A stretch of 64,000 nucleotides of DNA. It comes from Brumimicrobium glaciale (GTDB lineage: Bacteria; Bacteroidota; Bacteroidia; Flavobacteriales_D; Crocinitomicaceae). The notes below the pieces were generated by a model. That model was not told the origin of the DNA. It did no database searches and saw only the letters and a program-made list of their open reading frames with translations. Position 1 is the first letter of the stretch, and each line of letters begins with the position of its first letter. Location of the stretch: NCBI RefSeq assembly GCF_004152935.1, contig NZ_SETE01000004.1, forward strand, positions 1 through 64,000, read 5' to 3'. A program made the translations under genes and the position numbers. Shown here in pieces: positions 52,401 through 60,348 of the stretch.

Positions 52401-53900
52401 TAATGGCGCTAACTTAACATAATTATCACTATTTTAGTGGACTGAAAGTTACTAAAAGAATATGAAATTAAATAGATCGTTAGCTATAAGTACCAAAATA
52501 CAAGAATGTATTAAGGGTAACATTATTGGAGTTTTAGGAAATGAGTTTCCAGAACTCAATATTGATAAGGCAGAAGGAGACAAGAGCAGAGATCGCGTTT
52601 TTACTCCTCATAATACACTATTAACAATGGTTTTATCTGCTGTCCAACAAGATAAATCTCTTCAAAATGCTGTTGATCTATACTACTATATTCATCAGCA
52701 AAATAAGCTTGATACTAAGGAAGAATTGGAGGCTAATATGGCTTTACAATCAATATCTGACCAACAATCTGTTAAGAAAAGCGCTGGTAGGCCGAAAAAC
52801 TATATTGCACGTCTGCCAAAAAGTTTAGATAAAAATATATCTCACAATACCGCTGCATATAGCAAAGCACGTAGTAGGCTGCCAATCAGCCTGCCGGAAG
52901 AGTTATTTCACAAAAGCCGATTAACTAATGTAAATAACGAGTATTCGCATTTTCACGGTTATCGTGTTCTAATTGCTGATGGTACGTATTTGCAATTGCA
53001 AGACACGGAAAGTATTAAAGCTGATTTCGAAGTGAAGGGAAGAGCAAAAGGGAGTGGTGAGTATCCTCAAGCATTGTTAGAAGTAATTACTGAAAGAGGA
53101 ACCGGTCAATTATATGACTTCAAGTTAAAAAACAGACACTCAAGTGAGCTGTCCCTGTTTCATGATATGACCGATGAACTTCCAATTAAGTCTTTGGTTT
53201 TAGTAGATGATTTATACAATTGTTTTGAAGTAATCGCTAAATGTAAACGAAAGGGAGTAGAATTATTGATGCCTGCCAAACGTAAAAGAAATTATGAGGT
53301 CATCAAAGTTCTAGGTAAGGGGGACGAAATAATTAGAATAAAAGCTCCTAAAAAACGCTCCAATTGGGTGGAGAAAAATGAGGAAGTACAAGAAATAATT
53401 ATACGACGCCTCGAATGTAAAAGTCCTGATGGAAAAGATTATGTCCTAAATACAACCATATTAGATGAGAATATAGATAAAGAAGAACTACAGCTTCTTT
53501 ATTTAACTAGATGGGATATAGAAATTAGTATTCGTGAAATAAAGACTATAATGGACATTAATATACTAAGGTCTAAAACACCTGAGATGGCGCTAAAAGA
53601 GCTTACAGTGAGTTTGGCGACATACAATTTGATACGAAAAGTAATCCACGCAAGCACTGAAAGCCTGCCTTTTTCCCCCTCAGAAAACTTCATTCAAAAA
53701 TTCTATTCGCTTAATAAGGATATTCTTATTGATAAAAAAGGCAGAGTCTACAATAAGTGGTCAACAGGTCGTAGAAGAACTGGAGGAGATTCTCAGAAAT
53801 CAAAAACTACAAAAGCGAAAGCCTAACAGGCAATATGTCAGGCGAACAAAGAACGGAGCATATCGAAAATACAAATAAAATCCTTAAATTAGCGCCATTA
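52401..53900 (+). mobile_element. IS4-family insertion sequence, 1500 bp
   Basis: Complete element with 17-nt terminal inverted repeats (TAATGGCGCTAA then C/T TTAA; 16 of 17 match) at 52401-52417 and 53884-53900, and one transposase gene. It is flanked directly on both sides by a 103-bp direct repeat, far longer than the 9-13 bp typical of IS4 target duplications. The insertion lies between lpxK and the Dph6-like gene and does not break a gene. Confidence 0.85.
52462..53826 (+). CDS. IS4-family DDE transposase
   Basis: A 454-residue transposase, intact. The acidic residues are Asp173 (VLIADGTYL), Asp249/250 (VLVDDLYN) and Glu354. The family's Y-x2-R-x3-E-x6-K signature is exact: Tyr347, Arg350, Glu354, Lys361 in YLTRWDIEISIREIK. 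Basic C-terminal tail. The start codon lies 61 nt inside the left IS end. By family knowledge it catalyses cut-and-paste transposition of the element. Confidence 0.93.
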   Translation: MKLNRSLAISTKIQECIKGNIIGVLGNEFPELNIDKAEGDKSRDRVFTPHNTLLTMVLSAVQQDKSLQNAVDLYYYIHQQNKLDTKEELEANMALQSISDQQSVKKSAGRPKNYIARLPKSLDKNISHNTAAYSKARSRLPISLPEELFHKSRLTNVNNEYSHFHGYRVLIADGTYLQLQDTESIKADFEVKGRAKGSGEYPQALLEVITERGTGQLYDFKLKNRHSSELSLFHDMTDELPIKSLVLVDDLYNCFEVIAKCKRKGVELLMPAKRKRNYEVIKVLGKGDEIIRIKAPKKRSNWVEKNEEVQEIIIRRLECKSPDGKDYVLNTTILDENIDKEELQLLYLTRWDIEISIREIKTIMDINILRSKTPEMALKELTVSLATYNLIRKVIHASTESLPFSPSENFIQKFYSLNKDILIDKKGRVYNKWSTGRRRTGGDSQKSKTTKAKA

Positions 53901-54003
53901 TCTTTGGAGAGGGATTAAGGGAGAGGATTTTTTAAAAACCCCATTTTAAACAAGTAAAATCAACCCTTTATTTTAAGTTCCTCCCCCCAGCCCCATCCGA
54001 AGG
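53901..54003. repeat. 103-bp direct repeat, right copy flanking the IS
   Basis: Starts exactly at the IS right end. Near-identical to 52298-52400. Beyond it the sequence continues GGGAGACGC, which reads as natural continuation of the repeat, so this copy looks like the original target. Confidence 0.85.
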
Positions 54004-54073
54004 GGGAGACGCTTCGCACCAAACTTTATTGTAACAATTATATATACGCATCTAAGTATGAACTTTTAATATT

Positions 54074-54769
54074 TCACCTAAACTTCGCCTGCCAATATTC
54101 ATAAGTACTCACTTCACCACTATCCAATTTAATATCAAACGAAAGTTTGTAAGCTTCTTTAATCTCAAAGTCTATTTCATTTTTAAATAGATTCCCAGCA
54201 TAAACGAAGGTATGAAATTCACCATTTTCACCACAGACATCAATTCCTTCAGGTAAATTATCAATCAATTCTTGCGTAATTTCCTTTCCGATATAAGATT
54301 CATCCAGTTTATCTGCTTGGGTAGTTACAATCTTTGCTTTAAATCCAGAATTTAAAAAGTCTTGAATTGTTTGATCAGCAGTTTGTCCCCAAATGGGTTC
54401 TACCACCTCTATTCCATGCGGATTCAATTTACTTTCTCGATAAGTTCTGATTTCATCTAAATACAAATCACCAAAAATGAAATGCGCTACTCCTTTTTCT
54501 TTGAAATGTTCAACCGCTTCGAGCATTTTGATTTCATAATCGTTAGGTGATTTATTGATAAAAATAGGAAACAGTTCTATACCTATGGCCTCTGCTTGTT
54601 TTTCCATTAAATTTAAAGGAACTGAATGAGCAGACGAACTTTCATCGGCTTCATTAAAAGTAGTCAACAAGGCGATTATCTCGAATTCGTTTTCACGAAG
54701 GACTTTTTGGAGGGCTAGCGCTGAGTCTTTTCCTCCAGACCAATTGAATACTGCTTTGGATTTTTGCAT
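54074..54769 (-). CDS. Dph6-related ATP pyrophosphatase-fold protein
   Basis: From ATG 54769 (MQKSKAVFNWSGGKDSALAL) the product has 231 residues. SGGKDSA is the PP-loop of the Dph6/diphthine-ammonia ligase family. HFIFGDLYLDEIRTYRE and CGENGEFHTFVY are further family motifs. Bacteria lack diphthamide, so the substrate of bacterial members is unknown, probably an ATP-dependent amidation or ligation. The upstream in-frame ATG 54862 would add a spurious 31-residue leader. Confidence 0.85.
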   Translation of the reverse strand: MQKSKAVFNWSGGKDSALALQKVLRENEFEIIALLTTFNEADESSSAHSVPLNLMEKQAEAIGIELFPIFINKSPNDYEIKMLEAVEHFKEKGVAHFIFGDLYLDEIRTYRESKLNPHGIEVVEPIWGQTADQTIQDFLNSGFKAKIVTTQADKLDESYIGKEITQELIDNLPEGIDVCGENGEFHTFVYAGNLFKNEIDFEIKEAYKLSFDIKLDSGEVSTYEYWQAKFR

Positions 54770-55186
54770 TGTAAGTTTTGGGTAAAAGTAGTGTTTTGGA
54801 GGGAAGCTAAGTGTCACGCAGATTAAAAGGATTGAAAGGATTTTGAAAAAAGTTGAATGCAAATTTCAAAAACCTACCAATCTTTCGAAAAAAAAAACAT
54901 AATAACCACCATCACTTGGGTTGAAAACAAACTCTTTTGACCTGTCACATCTTTAGTAAGGACTAAGCTAGTATCTAATCGGTAGCGAGTATACCAAACT
55001 GCACAAAAGCACGGCAAACATTCAAAATTGCCGTAGATTTGTGCATAATGCACATTAGGAGTTTTAAAAACCTAAAGAGATAAAGCTAAAGACAAATGAA
55101 GAAAATCTCATTTAATTTTATTTTTTTTTTGTATTTAACTCAGTATTACCTACCTTTGTAGTAAATACATTGAGCAATTGATTTAA
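54770..55186. other. Intergenic region, 417 nt, with hairpin
   Basis: No gene found. Contains an interrupted hairpin at 55000-55045: outer arms TGCACAAA/TTTGTGCA (55000-55007, 55038-55045) and inner arms CGGCAA/TTGCCG (55012-55017, 55028-55033). A promoter for the following toxin-antitoxin pair lies at 55128-55158. Confidence 0.55.
55128..55158 (+). promoter_or_regulatory. Bacteroidota-type promoter of the DUF6922/AbiEii-like pair
   Basis: A TTTG (55128-55131), a 19-nt spacer and TACCTTTG (55151-55158) fit the TTTG-N19-TAnnTTTG consensus. It lies 29 nt upstream of the GTG start at 55187. Confidence 0.6.
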
Positions 55187-55474
55187 GTGAATACAGCAGC
55201 CTACATATCATTTTACTTTCCTAAACATCTGTTTTGGGATATAGATATGGATAAATTATCCATTGAAAGAGATAAGAATATTATTATACCAAGGGCCTTA
55301 TTCCAATCAAAAAAACTTACTTTTGATAAAGACATTGAAAATTTAGAACATTTTTATTCTTCAAATGAAATACTAGAATGCCTTCAAAACACCAAGGAAA
55401 GAATTAGTAATGAAGTATGTCTTTTAGTAGCTTCGAAATACAATGCACCTCCTTTCTATCGCTACAAGCTATGA
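55187..55474 (+). CDS. DUF6922-like antitoxin component
   Basis: A 95-residue protein starting with GTG 55187. Contains YFPKHLFWDIDMDKLSIERDKNIIIPRAL, which I match to DUF6922-type proteins encoded before AbiEii-like nucleotidyltransferases. The stop codon overlaps the ATG of the next gene (ATGA). In such pairs the small protein is the presumed antitoxin. The C-terminus after residue 85 is unremarkable. A promoter at 55128-55158 sits just upstream. Confidence 0.75.
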   Translation: MNTAAYISFYFPKHLFWDIDMDKLSIERDKNIIIPRALFQSKKLTFDKDIENLEHFYSSNEILECLQNTKERISNEVCLLVASKYNAPPFYRYKL

Positions 55475-56232
55475 GTTCTGTCTCTGTAGAAATTGTTACC
55501 ACAATAAAAAACCTTCAAAAACTAGATAGTCTTTCATCCTTTTCATTAGGAGGAGGTACAAATCTTGCTTTAAGATATAATCACAGAGAGTCTCTTGATA
55601 TAGACTTATTTACTGATAAAATTATTGGAAGAATTGGATTTGATTCTATTCAGTCAGAAATTGAGTCGTTTTTCGGAAAAGATATAAGCTCTTTTAGTTT
55701 TCCGTGCAACATTAATGACCAATTTATATTTGCACGTTGTTTTATTAATTGTAATGATAAAGTGATTAAAGTTGAATTATTACAAAACATGAAAAGACTT
55801 CATGAGATTGAAGTAAAAGATAAAATAAGATTAGTATCAAAAAAAGACATAGGTCTCTTCAAACTCATCAGCGCAGCAAATAGAGCTGCAAAAAAAGATG
55901 TTTATGATTTGGATTATATAACTGAAGAGATTCCATTAATTGATTTATATAAAGAGTTGAAGATTAAGGTTAAAAAGCACAGTTCTGATTCAGATAAAAC
56001 CATATTCGATCTTGATGAAGAAAGATGTCCTATTAGTAATCCTAATTTACTATTAAGTTTTGATAAACAAAATAACAAAAATCAATTCAGACCTTCGCAC
56101 TCAGATGACTCCATTCAAAAATTTGAGGGAAAAACATGGAATAGTGCGAGATATAGCTGGAGGAAAAAAGTTAGAGAGCTTTTTACATACTTGGATATTC
56201 CTTTTCCTAAATCTCCGCCAATTGACCTTTGA
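55471..56232 (+). CDS. AbiEii/AbiGii-family nucleotidyltransferase toxin-like protein
   Basis: From ATG 55471 (overlapping the antitoxin stop, ATGA) the product is 253 residues. The signature FSLGGGTNLALRYNHRESLDIDLFT (residues about 24-47) carries the acidic pair Asp43/Asp45, and DIGLFKLISAANRAAKKDVYDLDYI is the second half of the domain. By family knowledge AbiEii-like toxins modify tRNA or other substrates and are held in check by the first gene. The C-terminal segment is disordered-looking. An ATG 55417 in the same frame would add residues lying within the antitoxin gene. Confidence 0.82.
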   Translation: MSSVSVEIVTTIKNLQKLDSLSSFSLGGGTNLALRYNHRESLDIDLFTDKIIGRIGFDSIQSEIESFFGKDISSFSFPCNINDQFIFARCFINCNDKVIKVELLQNMKRLHEIEVKDKIRLVSKKDIGLFKLISAANRAAKKDVYDLDYITEEIPLIDLYKELKIKVKKHSSDSDKTIFDLDEERCPISNPNLLLSFDKQNNKNQFRPSHSDDSIQKFEGKTWNSARYSWRKKVRELFTYLDIPFPKSPPIDL

Positions 56233-56542
56233 GAGAAAGTGGTGCATCTTATTTATTATTGCTTTAAATATCGAAATAGAAGAGGAATTATATGTGAATA
56301 TTATTCTATTTGGATGAAGCTTAGTTTAATCAGACTATAAAAATACCTATTAAAAACTGCTTTTAATTTAACCTTTCTCAGTCCTTCCCATGATACCTTA
56401 TGTCAATTATTGGATAAAATCAAAAACATCTTTATTCTGAGAATAAACTGACTTTTATTCAAAAGCCAATTTCCTTTTCCGCTTTCAACATTTCACATTG
56501 ATTAATTCTTAAATTTGCATTTTAAACCAAAATGTCAATTCG
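56233..56542. other. Intergenic region, 310 nt
   Basis: No gene or glycine-riboswitch-like structure was found upstream of gcvT. A -7-like box TAAATTTG (56510-56517) lies 26 nt before the gcvT start, without a clear -33 box. Confidence 0.5.
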
Positions 56543-57625
56543 ATGAAAGAAACAGCGTTATCAGCAGTACATACAGAGTTAGGAGCTAAGATGGTTCCTT
56601 TTGCAGGTTATAATATGCCTGTTTCCTATGCAGGATTAAAGCACGAACACGAAGTTGTTAGAACGAAAGTGGGTGTTTTTGATGTTTCTCACATGGGTGA
56701 GTTCTTTGTGAAAGGTGAGCATGCAGAAGCTTTACTTCAAAAAGTTACAAGTAACGACGTAAGTAAATTGGTTCCTGGAAAGGCACAATATTGCTACGTT
56801 CCAAATAAAACAGGTGGAATTATTGATGATCTAATCATCTATAAAATCGCTGATCTAGAATTTATGTTGGTCGTTAACGCTTCTAACATTGAGAAAGATT
56901 GGAATTGGATTTCTTCACAAAATGACGTGGGTGCAGAATTGACAAACAACTCTGACGAATGGAGTTTATTGGCTATTCAAGGACCTAAAGCAGCAGAAGC
57001 AATGCAATCATTGACTTCAGTTGATTTAGCGGGAATGAAATTTTACACTTTTGAAATCAGTGAATTTGCTGGTGTTAAAGATGTGATCATTTCTGCAACT
57101 GGTTATACTGGAAGTGGTGGATTTGAAATCTACGTTAAAAATAAAGATGTAAAACAAGTTTGGGATAAAGTTTTTGAAGCTGGTGAAGCTTTCGGAATCG
57201 AACCAATTGGATTAGGTGCGCGTGATACATTGCGTTTAGAAATGGGATTCTGTTTGTATGGTAATGATATCGATGAAACAACTTCTCCGTTTGAAGCTGG
57301 ATTGGGTTGGATTACAAAATTCACAAAAGACTTTACAAATAGTGAAGCTTTGAAAGCAGAAAAAGAAGCTGGAATCAAAAATAAATTGGTTGGTTTTGAA
57401 TTAAAAGACAAAGGTATTCCTCGTCAAGGTTACCCTATCTTGAATGCAGCAGGTGACGAAATTGGACGTGTAACTTCTGGAACAATGTCTCCATCATTAG
57501 ATAAAGCAATTGGAATGGGATATGTTCCTGTAGATGTTGCAAATGTAGGTGGTGAAATATTTATTGGTGTAAGAAATAAATCGCTTGCAGCTGAGATTGT
57601 AAAGACTCCTTTTTATAAAGGGTAA
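56543..57625 (+). CDS. gcvT: Glycine cleavage system T protein (aminomethyltransferase)
   Basis: A 360-residue folate enzyme that transfers the methylene group from the H-protein to tetrahydrofolate. [24 protein letters not shown] and the [14 protein letters not shown] segment are family marks; [17 protein letters not shown] is intact. Length is normal. H and P protein genes are not adjacent. A rho-independent terminator follows directly. Confidence 0.95.
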   Translation: MKETALSAVHTELGAKMVPFAGYNMPVSYAGLKHEHEVVRTKVGVFDVSHMGEFFVKGEHAEALLQKVTSNDVSKLVPGKAQYCYVPNKTGGIIDDLIIYKIADLEFMLVVNASNIEKDWNWISSQNDVGAELTNNSDEWSLLAIQGPKAAEAMQSLTSVDLAGMKFYTFEISEFAGVKDVIISATGYTGSGGFEIYVKNKDVKQVWDKVFEAGEAFGIEPIGLGARDTLRLEMGFCLYGNDIDETTSPFEAGLGWITKFTKDFTNSEALKAEKEAGIKNKLVGFELKDKGIPRQGYPILNAAGDEIGRVTSGTMSPSLDKAIGMGYVPVDVANVGGEIFIGVRNKSLAAEIVKTPFYKG

Positions 57626-57635
57626 ATAATTAAGT

Positions 57636-57656
57636 CGCAGCAGTGCCACTGCAGCG
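57636..57656. repeat. Short palindromic repeat, GCAGCAGT type, copy 3
   Basis: CGCAGCAGTGCCACTGCAGC, 11 nt after the gcvT stop, same consensus as 42187. Confidence 0.6.
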
Positions 57657-57675
57657 ATGCCAAATAACTATTGAG

Positions 57676-57710
57676 AAGAGGATTGCAGAAATGTGATCCT
57701 CTTTTTTTTT
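57676..57710 (+). terminator. Rho-independent terminator of gcvT
   Basis: Stem AAGAGGAT (57676-57683) with ATCCTCTT (57696-57703), then a T run to 57710. Confidence 0.75.
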
Positions 57711-57744
57711 GTATTTTTAGAATTGAGAAATAATATAATTTATT

Positions 57745-58305
57745 ATGAAAATCATCTTATTCATAGCTTTACTGTTTAGTCTTGTTTCGTGTTCACTTTA
57801 CATGAAAAAAAGCAGACAATTAGGTGAAGATTATAAATATTTATCATCTGAAGCATTTGCTCAAAAATATTTCACTTTGTATAAAACAAAGAATAAAATA
57901 AGTGATAGCACTTTTTTTGATAAGGTATATTATGTTTCTCAGAATAATGCAAGAGCAAGTTATGTCAGTTTCAATAAAAATAATTTTACTTATGAGAGTA
58001 ATCCATTTGATGTTCACCAACAGAACAATATTTCCAATGAGGAGACCTCGAAACCTTTCCAAATAAAACGAGCTGATTATTATTCTATTCAGGACTCTAT
58101 CATAAAAATTGAATCCATAGCTCAGAGTTCTGGAGATGTCTATACAATTATTCGAGAAGGGATAATCAATAATGACAAAATAACTTTGCTGAAAAAATAT
58201 AATAGTGGGAGTTGGATAAAGAAGGATATTAATAAAGAATGGACAAATATAGATAACCTAAAAGTTTATCAATTAGGAGAAGATTTTTATGTTGGCCTGA
58301 AGTGA
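57745..58305 (+). CDS. Lipoprotein of unknown function
   Basis: A 186-residue protein with signal peptide and lipobox (LVSCS, Cys16). The rest is polar with beta-strand-like alternation (YYSIQDSIIKIESIAQSSG, ITLLKKYNSGSWIKKD). I do not recognise the family. It is flanked by terminators, so it is a single-gene unit. Nothing unusual in codon use is evident. Confidence 0.65.
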   Translation: MKIILFIALLFSLVSCSLYMKKSRQLGEDYKYLSSEAFAQKYFTLYKTKNKISDSTFFDKVYYVSQNNARASYVSFNKNNFTYESNPFDVHQQNNISNEETSKPFQIKRADYYSIQDSIIKIESIAQSSGDVYTIIREGIINNDKITLLKKYNSGSWIKKDINKEWTNIDNLKVYQLGEDFYVGLK

Positions 58306-58448
58306 CCTAAAAGACAAATTACACACTAATGAAATTGTGAAAACTTCTTTCTTTTTAACGCTTATTTTATAATATTGAGATGAGGGTTGCAGAAGTGTGA
58401 TTCGATTTTTCGAATTATAATGAATCTTTCAAATTTTGGTTAAGCAAT

Positions 58449-58469
58449 CGCAGCAGTACAACTGCAACG
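58449..58469. repeat. Short palindromic repeat, GCAGCAGT type, copy 4
   Basis: CGCAGCAGTACAACTGCAAC, near-identical to the copies at 42187 and 57636; downstream of the lipoprotein gene. Confidence 0.6.
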
Positions 58470-58520
58470 AAGCTTAACTAAAATAATTGGCACCATTTCG
58501 TCCTCACAATACCCCACAAA

Positions 58521-58552
58521 AAAAGGTCAAGCATTAAGCTTGACCTTTTTTT
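58521..58552. terminator. Bidirectional terminator
   Basis: Stem GGTCAAGC (58525-58532) with GCTTGACC (58538-58545), a 5-nt loop, an A run before and a T run after. It can serve the plus-strand lipoprotein gene and the minus-strand 49-codon gene ending at 58575. Confidence 0.8.
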
Positions 58553-58574
58553 CTTCCTTTAGGAAATATTATCT

Positions 58575-58724
58575 TTAGTAACTCAATTCTGCTTTTGAGA
58601 TTACACATTCTTCACAGTCTTTTACTTCGCCTGTATAAGTTTGGCGATATTTATGCACTGTCTGAAAAGGAATACCCATGAACTGTTTTTGTATACGTGT
58701 TACTTGTACACAAATTCTCCCCAT
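58575..58724 (-). CDS. Small 49-residue protein with CxxC, unknown
   Basis: An ATG-initiated frame (MGRICVQVTRIQKQFMGIP...) with balanced composition and a CEEC motif (Cys37, Cys40), ending AELSY. The frame is open without stop for about 60 nt upstream of the ATG. A strong bidirectional terminator lies 22 nt beyond its stop, supporting a transcribed minus-strand gene. I do not recognise a family. It may bind zinc or iron. Confidence 0.45.
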   Translation of the reverse strand: MGRICVQVTRIQKQFMGIPFQTVHKYRQTYTGEVKDCEECVISKAELSY

Positions 58725-58913
58725 GTTACGGTGATACCTGTCTTCAATTTTACTTTTTCTTACTATTTTTATAAGTCCGATAACTCAATGTATTGTGATT
58801 CGCTTGCAAGGTAGTGTATATCTTGCTTAAACTCAAAAAATATTGCCCTTTTCTTAAGAAAGTTATGTTTTTTTAGCGTTTTTTAATTAAAAGTTCAACT
58901 TTTAATTCATTTT

Positions 58914-58948
58914 CATAAAAAAAGAGACCATTACGAATAATGGTCTCT
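58914..58948 (-). terminator. Terminator of the peroxiredoxin-thioredoxin operon
   Basis: An 11-bp perfect stem (AGAGACCATTA 58923-58933 with TAATGGTCTCT 58938-58948) around a CGAA loop. In minus-strand reading it is followed by a T run. It lies 25 nt after the stop of the last gene. Confidence 0.85.
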
Positions 58949-58972
58949 ATATAAAATTTGAAAATACTATTA

Positions 58973-59233
58973 TCAAGTATCGATTGAACCTGTCACACGC
59001 TTCATGAACTTATTAGCCGCTTCTTTTTGAGAAACTCCTTCTTCTCTCATCATTTTATTGACTTCGATTGCGCCGTACATATTGGAAAGTAATTCTCCAA
59101 TTACGTCAAGTTCTTCATCTTTCATAGAAGAAAGTTCTGTAAGATTTTCCAATGTTTCAATTGTTTCATTTACGAAATCCTCGTCATTCTCTTCAATAAA
59201 AGTCGAAATGTGTCTAATTACTGGTAGTCTCAT
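58973..59233 (-). CDS. DUF6952 family protein
   Basis: An 86-residue helical, acidic protein (MRLPVIRHISTFIEENDEDFVNETIETLENLTEL). I match it to DUF6952, which in Bacteroidota follows thioredoxin and peroxiredoxin genes. It overlaps the thioredoxin gene by 20 nt. Function is unknown, presumably linked to peroxide defence. Confidence 0.8.
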   Translation of the reverse strand: MRLPVIRHISTFIEENDEDFVNETIETLENLTELSSMKDEELDVIGELLSNMYGAIEVNKMMREEGVSQKEAANKFMKRVTGSIDT

Positions 59234-59531
59234 CGATAAAAGATTTTAATACTTCTGTTTTGTTTGTTTGTGTCTGCTGAACTAATTCTCCATTCTTGAA
59301 GGCTGCAAACGTAGGTAAATTATCTACTTTCGCTAACTTTCTAGATTCTGGATTCTTTTCCGCATCGATCACAATGAACTTTACATTTTCATGTTCCTGA
59401 GAAAATTTCTTAAACTTAGGCTTCATGATTCGGCAATTTCCACACCATCCGGCTGAAAACTGTACGAGAACTATTCCATCATTAGAAATCTCTTCCTGTA
59501 AAGTATCCGTATCTAACTCTAAAAACGCCAT
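59214..59531 (-). CDS. Thioredoxin-family protein with WCGNC active site
   Basis: A 105-residue thioredoxin-fold protein. The active site is Cys30-Gly-Asn-Cys33 (SAGWCGNCRIMKP) rather than the common CGPC, which suggests a dedicated partner. The cis-Pro segment (VDNLPTFAAF) is present. It starts 1 nt after the peroxiredoxin stop, so it probably reduces that peroxiredoxin. Confidence 0.9.
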   Translation of the reverse strand: MAFLELDTDTLQEEISNDGIVLVQFSAGWCGNCRIMKPKFKKFSQEHENVKFIVIDAEKNPESRKLAKVDNLPTFAAFKNGELVQQTQTNKTEVLKSFIDETTSN

Positions 59532-59532
59532 A

Positions 59533-60171
59533 TTAGTTGTTTTTTAAGTATTCAGCAGTTCCTTTACTGTCTGCACTCATTGCTGTACTTCCTTCTTCCC
59601 AGTTTGCTGGACAAACTTCACCATGTGTTTGAACGTGAGAATAAGCATCGATTAAACGAATAAACTCATTTACATTACGTCCTAATGGCATGTGGTTAAC
59701 ACCTTCATGAAATACTGTACCTTCTTCATCGATTAAGTAAGTTGCACGGTAAGTCACGTTGTCTCCTTCTAAAATGAAAGAATCTGTTGCTTCGTTGTAA
59801 GTTTCAGATTTGATATCTAAAATCCCTAACATATTTGACAAGTTACGGTTAGAATCTGCTACTAATGGGTAAGTAACTCCTTCGATTCCTCCATTGTCTT
59901 TTGCTGTGCTCAACCATGCAAAGTGAACTTCTGGTGTATCACATGAAGCTCCAATAACCATAGTGTTTCTGTCTTCGAATTCTTTCAATTTCGCTTGAAA
60001 TGCGTGAAGTTCCGTTGGACATACATAAGTAAAGTCTTTTGGGTACCAGAATAACAATACTTTTTTCTTGTTTTTCTTCGCTTCTTCTAAGATATTTAAT
60101 TTGAATGTATCCCCCATTTCATTCATTGCATCCACTTGGATGTCTGGGAAAGTTTTTCCTACAATTGACAT
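59533..60171 (-). CDS. Typical 2-Cys peroxiredoxin (AhpC/TSA family)
   Basis: A 212-residue peroxide reductase. Peroxidatic Cys51 is in FTYVCPTE and the resolving Cys187 in GEVCPANW. It reduces H2O2 and alkyl hydroperoxides and is recycled by the thioredoxin encoded next. It is first of a three-gene operon divergent from oxyR. Confidence 0.93.
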   Translation of the reverse strand: MSIVGKTFPDIQVDAMNEMGDTFKLNILEEAKKNKKKVLLFWYPKDFTYVCPTELHAFQAKLKEFEDRNTMVIGASCDTPEVHFAWLSTAKDNGGIEGVTYPLVADSNRNLSNMLGILDIKSETYNEATDSFILEGDNVTYRATYLIDEEGTVFHEGVNHMPLGRNVNEFIRLIDAYSHVQTHGEVCPANWEEGSTAMSADSKGTAEYLKNN

Positions 60172-60281
60172 AATTATTTTGTTTTATTGGTTATTAATAT
60201 TTTCCATGAAGATAAGAATATTTAGTGCCTCAGACTTCAAATTTATTTGAATTTTAACAACCTTTATTCCTACCGACACGA

Positions 60282-60289
60282 CAAAGATA
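60282..60289 (-). promoter_or_regulatory. -7 box of the peroxiredoxin operon
   Basis: TATCTTTG on the minus strand, about 110 nt upstream of the peroxiredoxin ATG. No clear -33 element is seen at the expected spacing, which would suit an activator such as OxyR encoded divergently. Confidence 0.45.
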
Positions 60290-60348
60290 CTCCTTCTTCT
60301 CTCATTGTTTTTATCAATAATTATTATATTTACATAAACTTTATCTAT

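Noticed and set aside
56233-56542. Search for a glycine riboswitch upstream of gcvT
   Set aside because: No paired aptamer-like conserved core or hairpin order was found.
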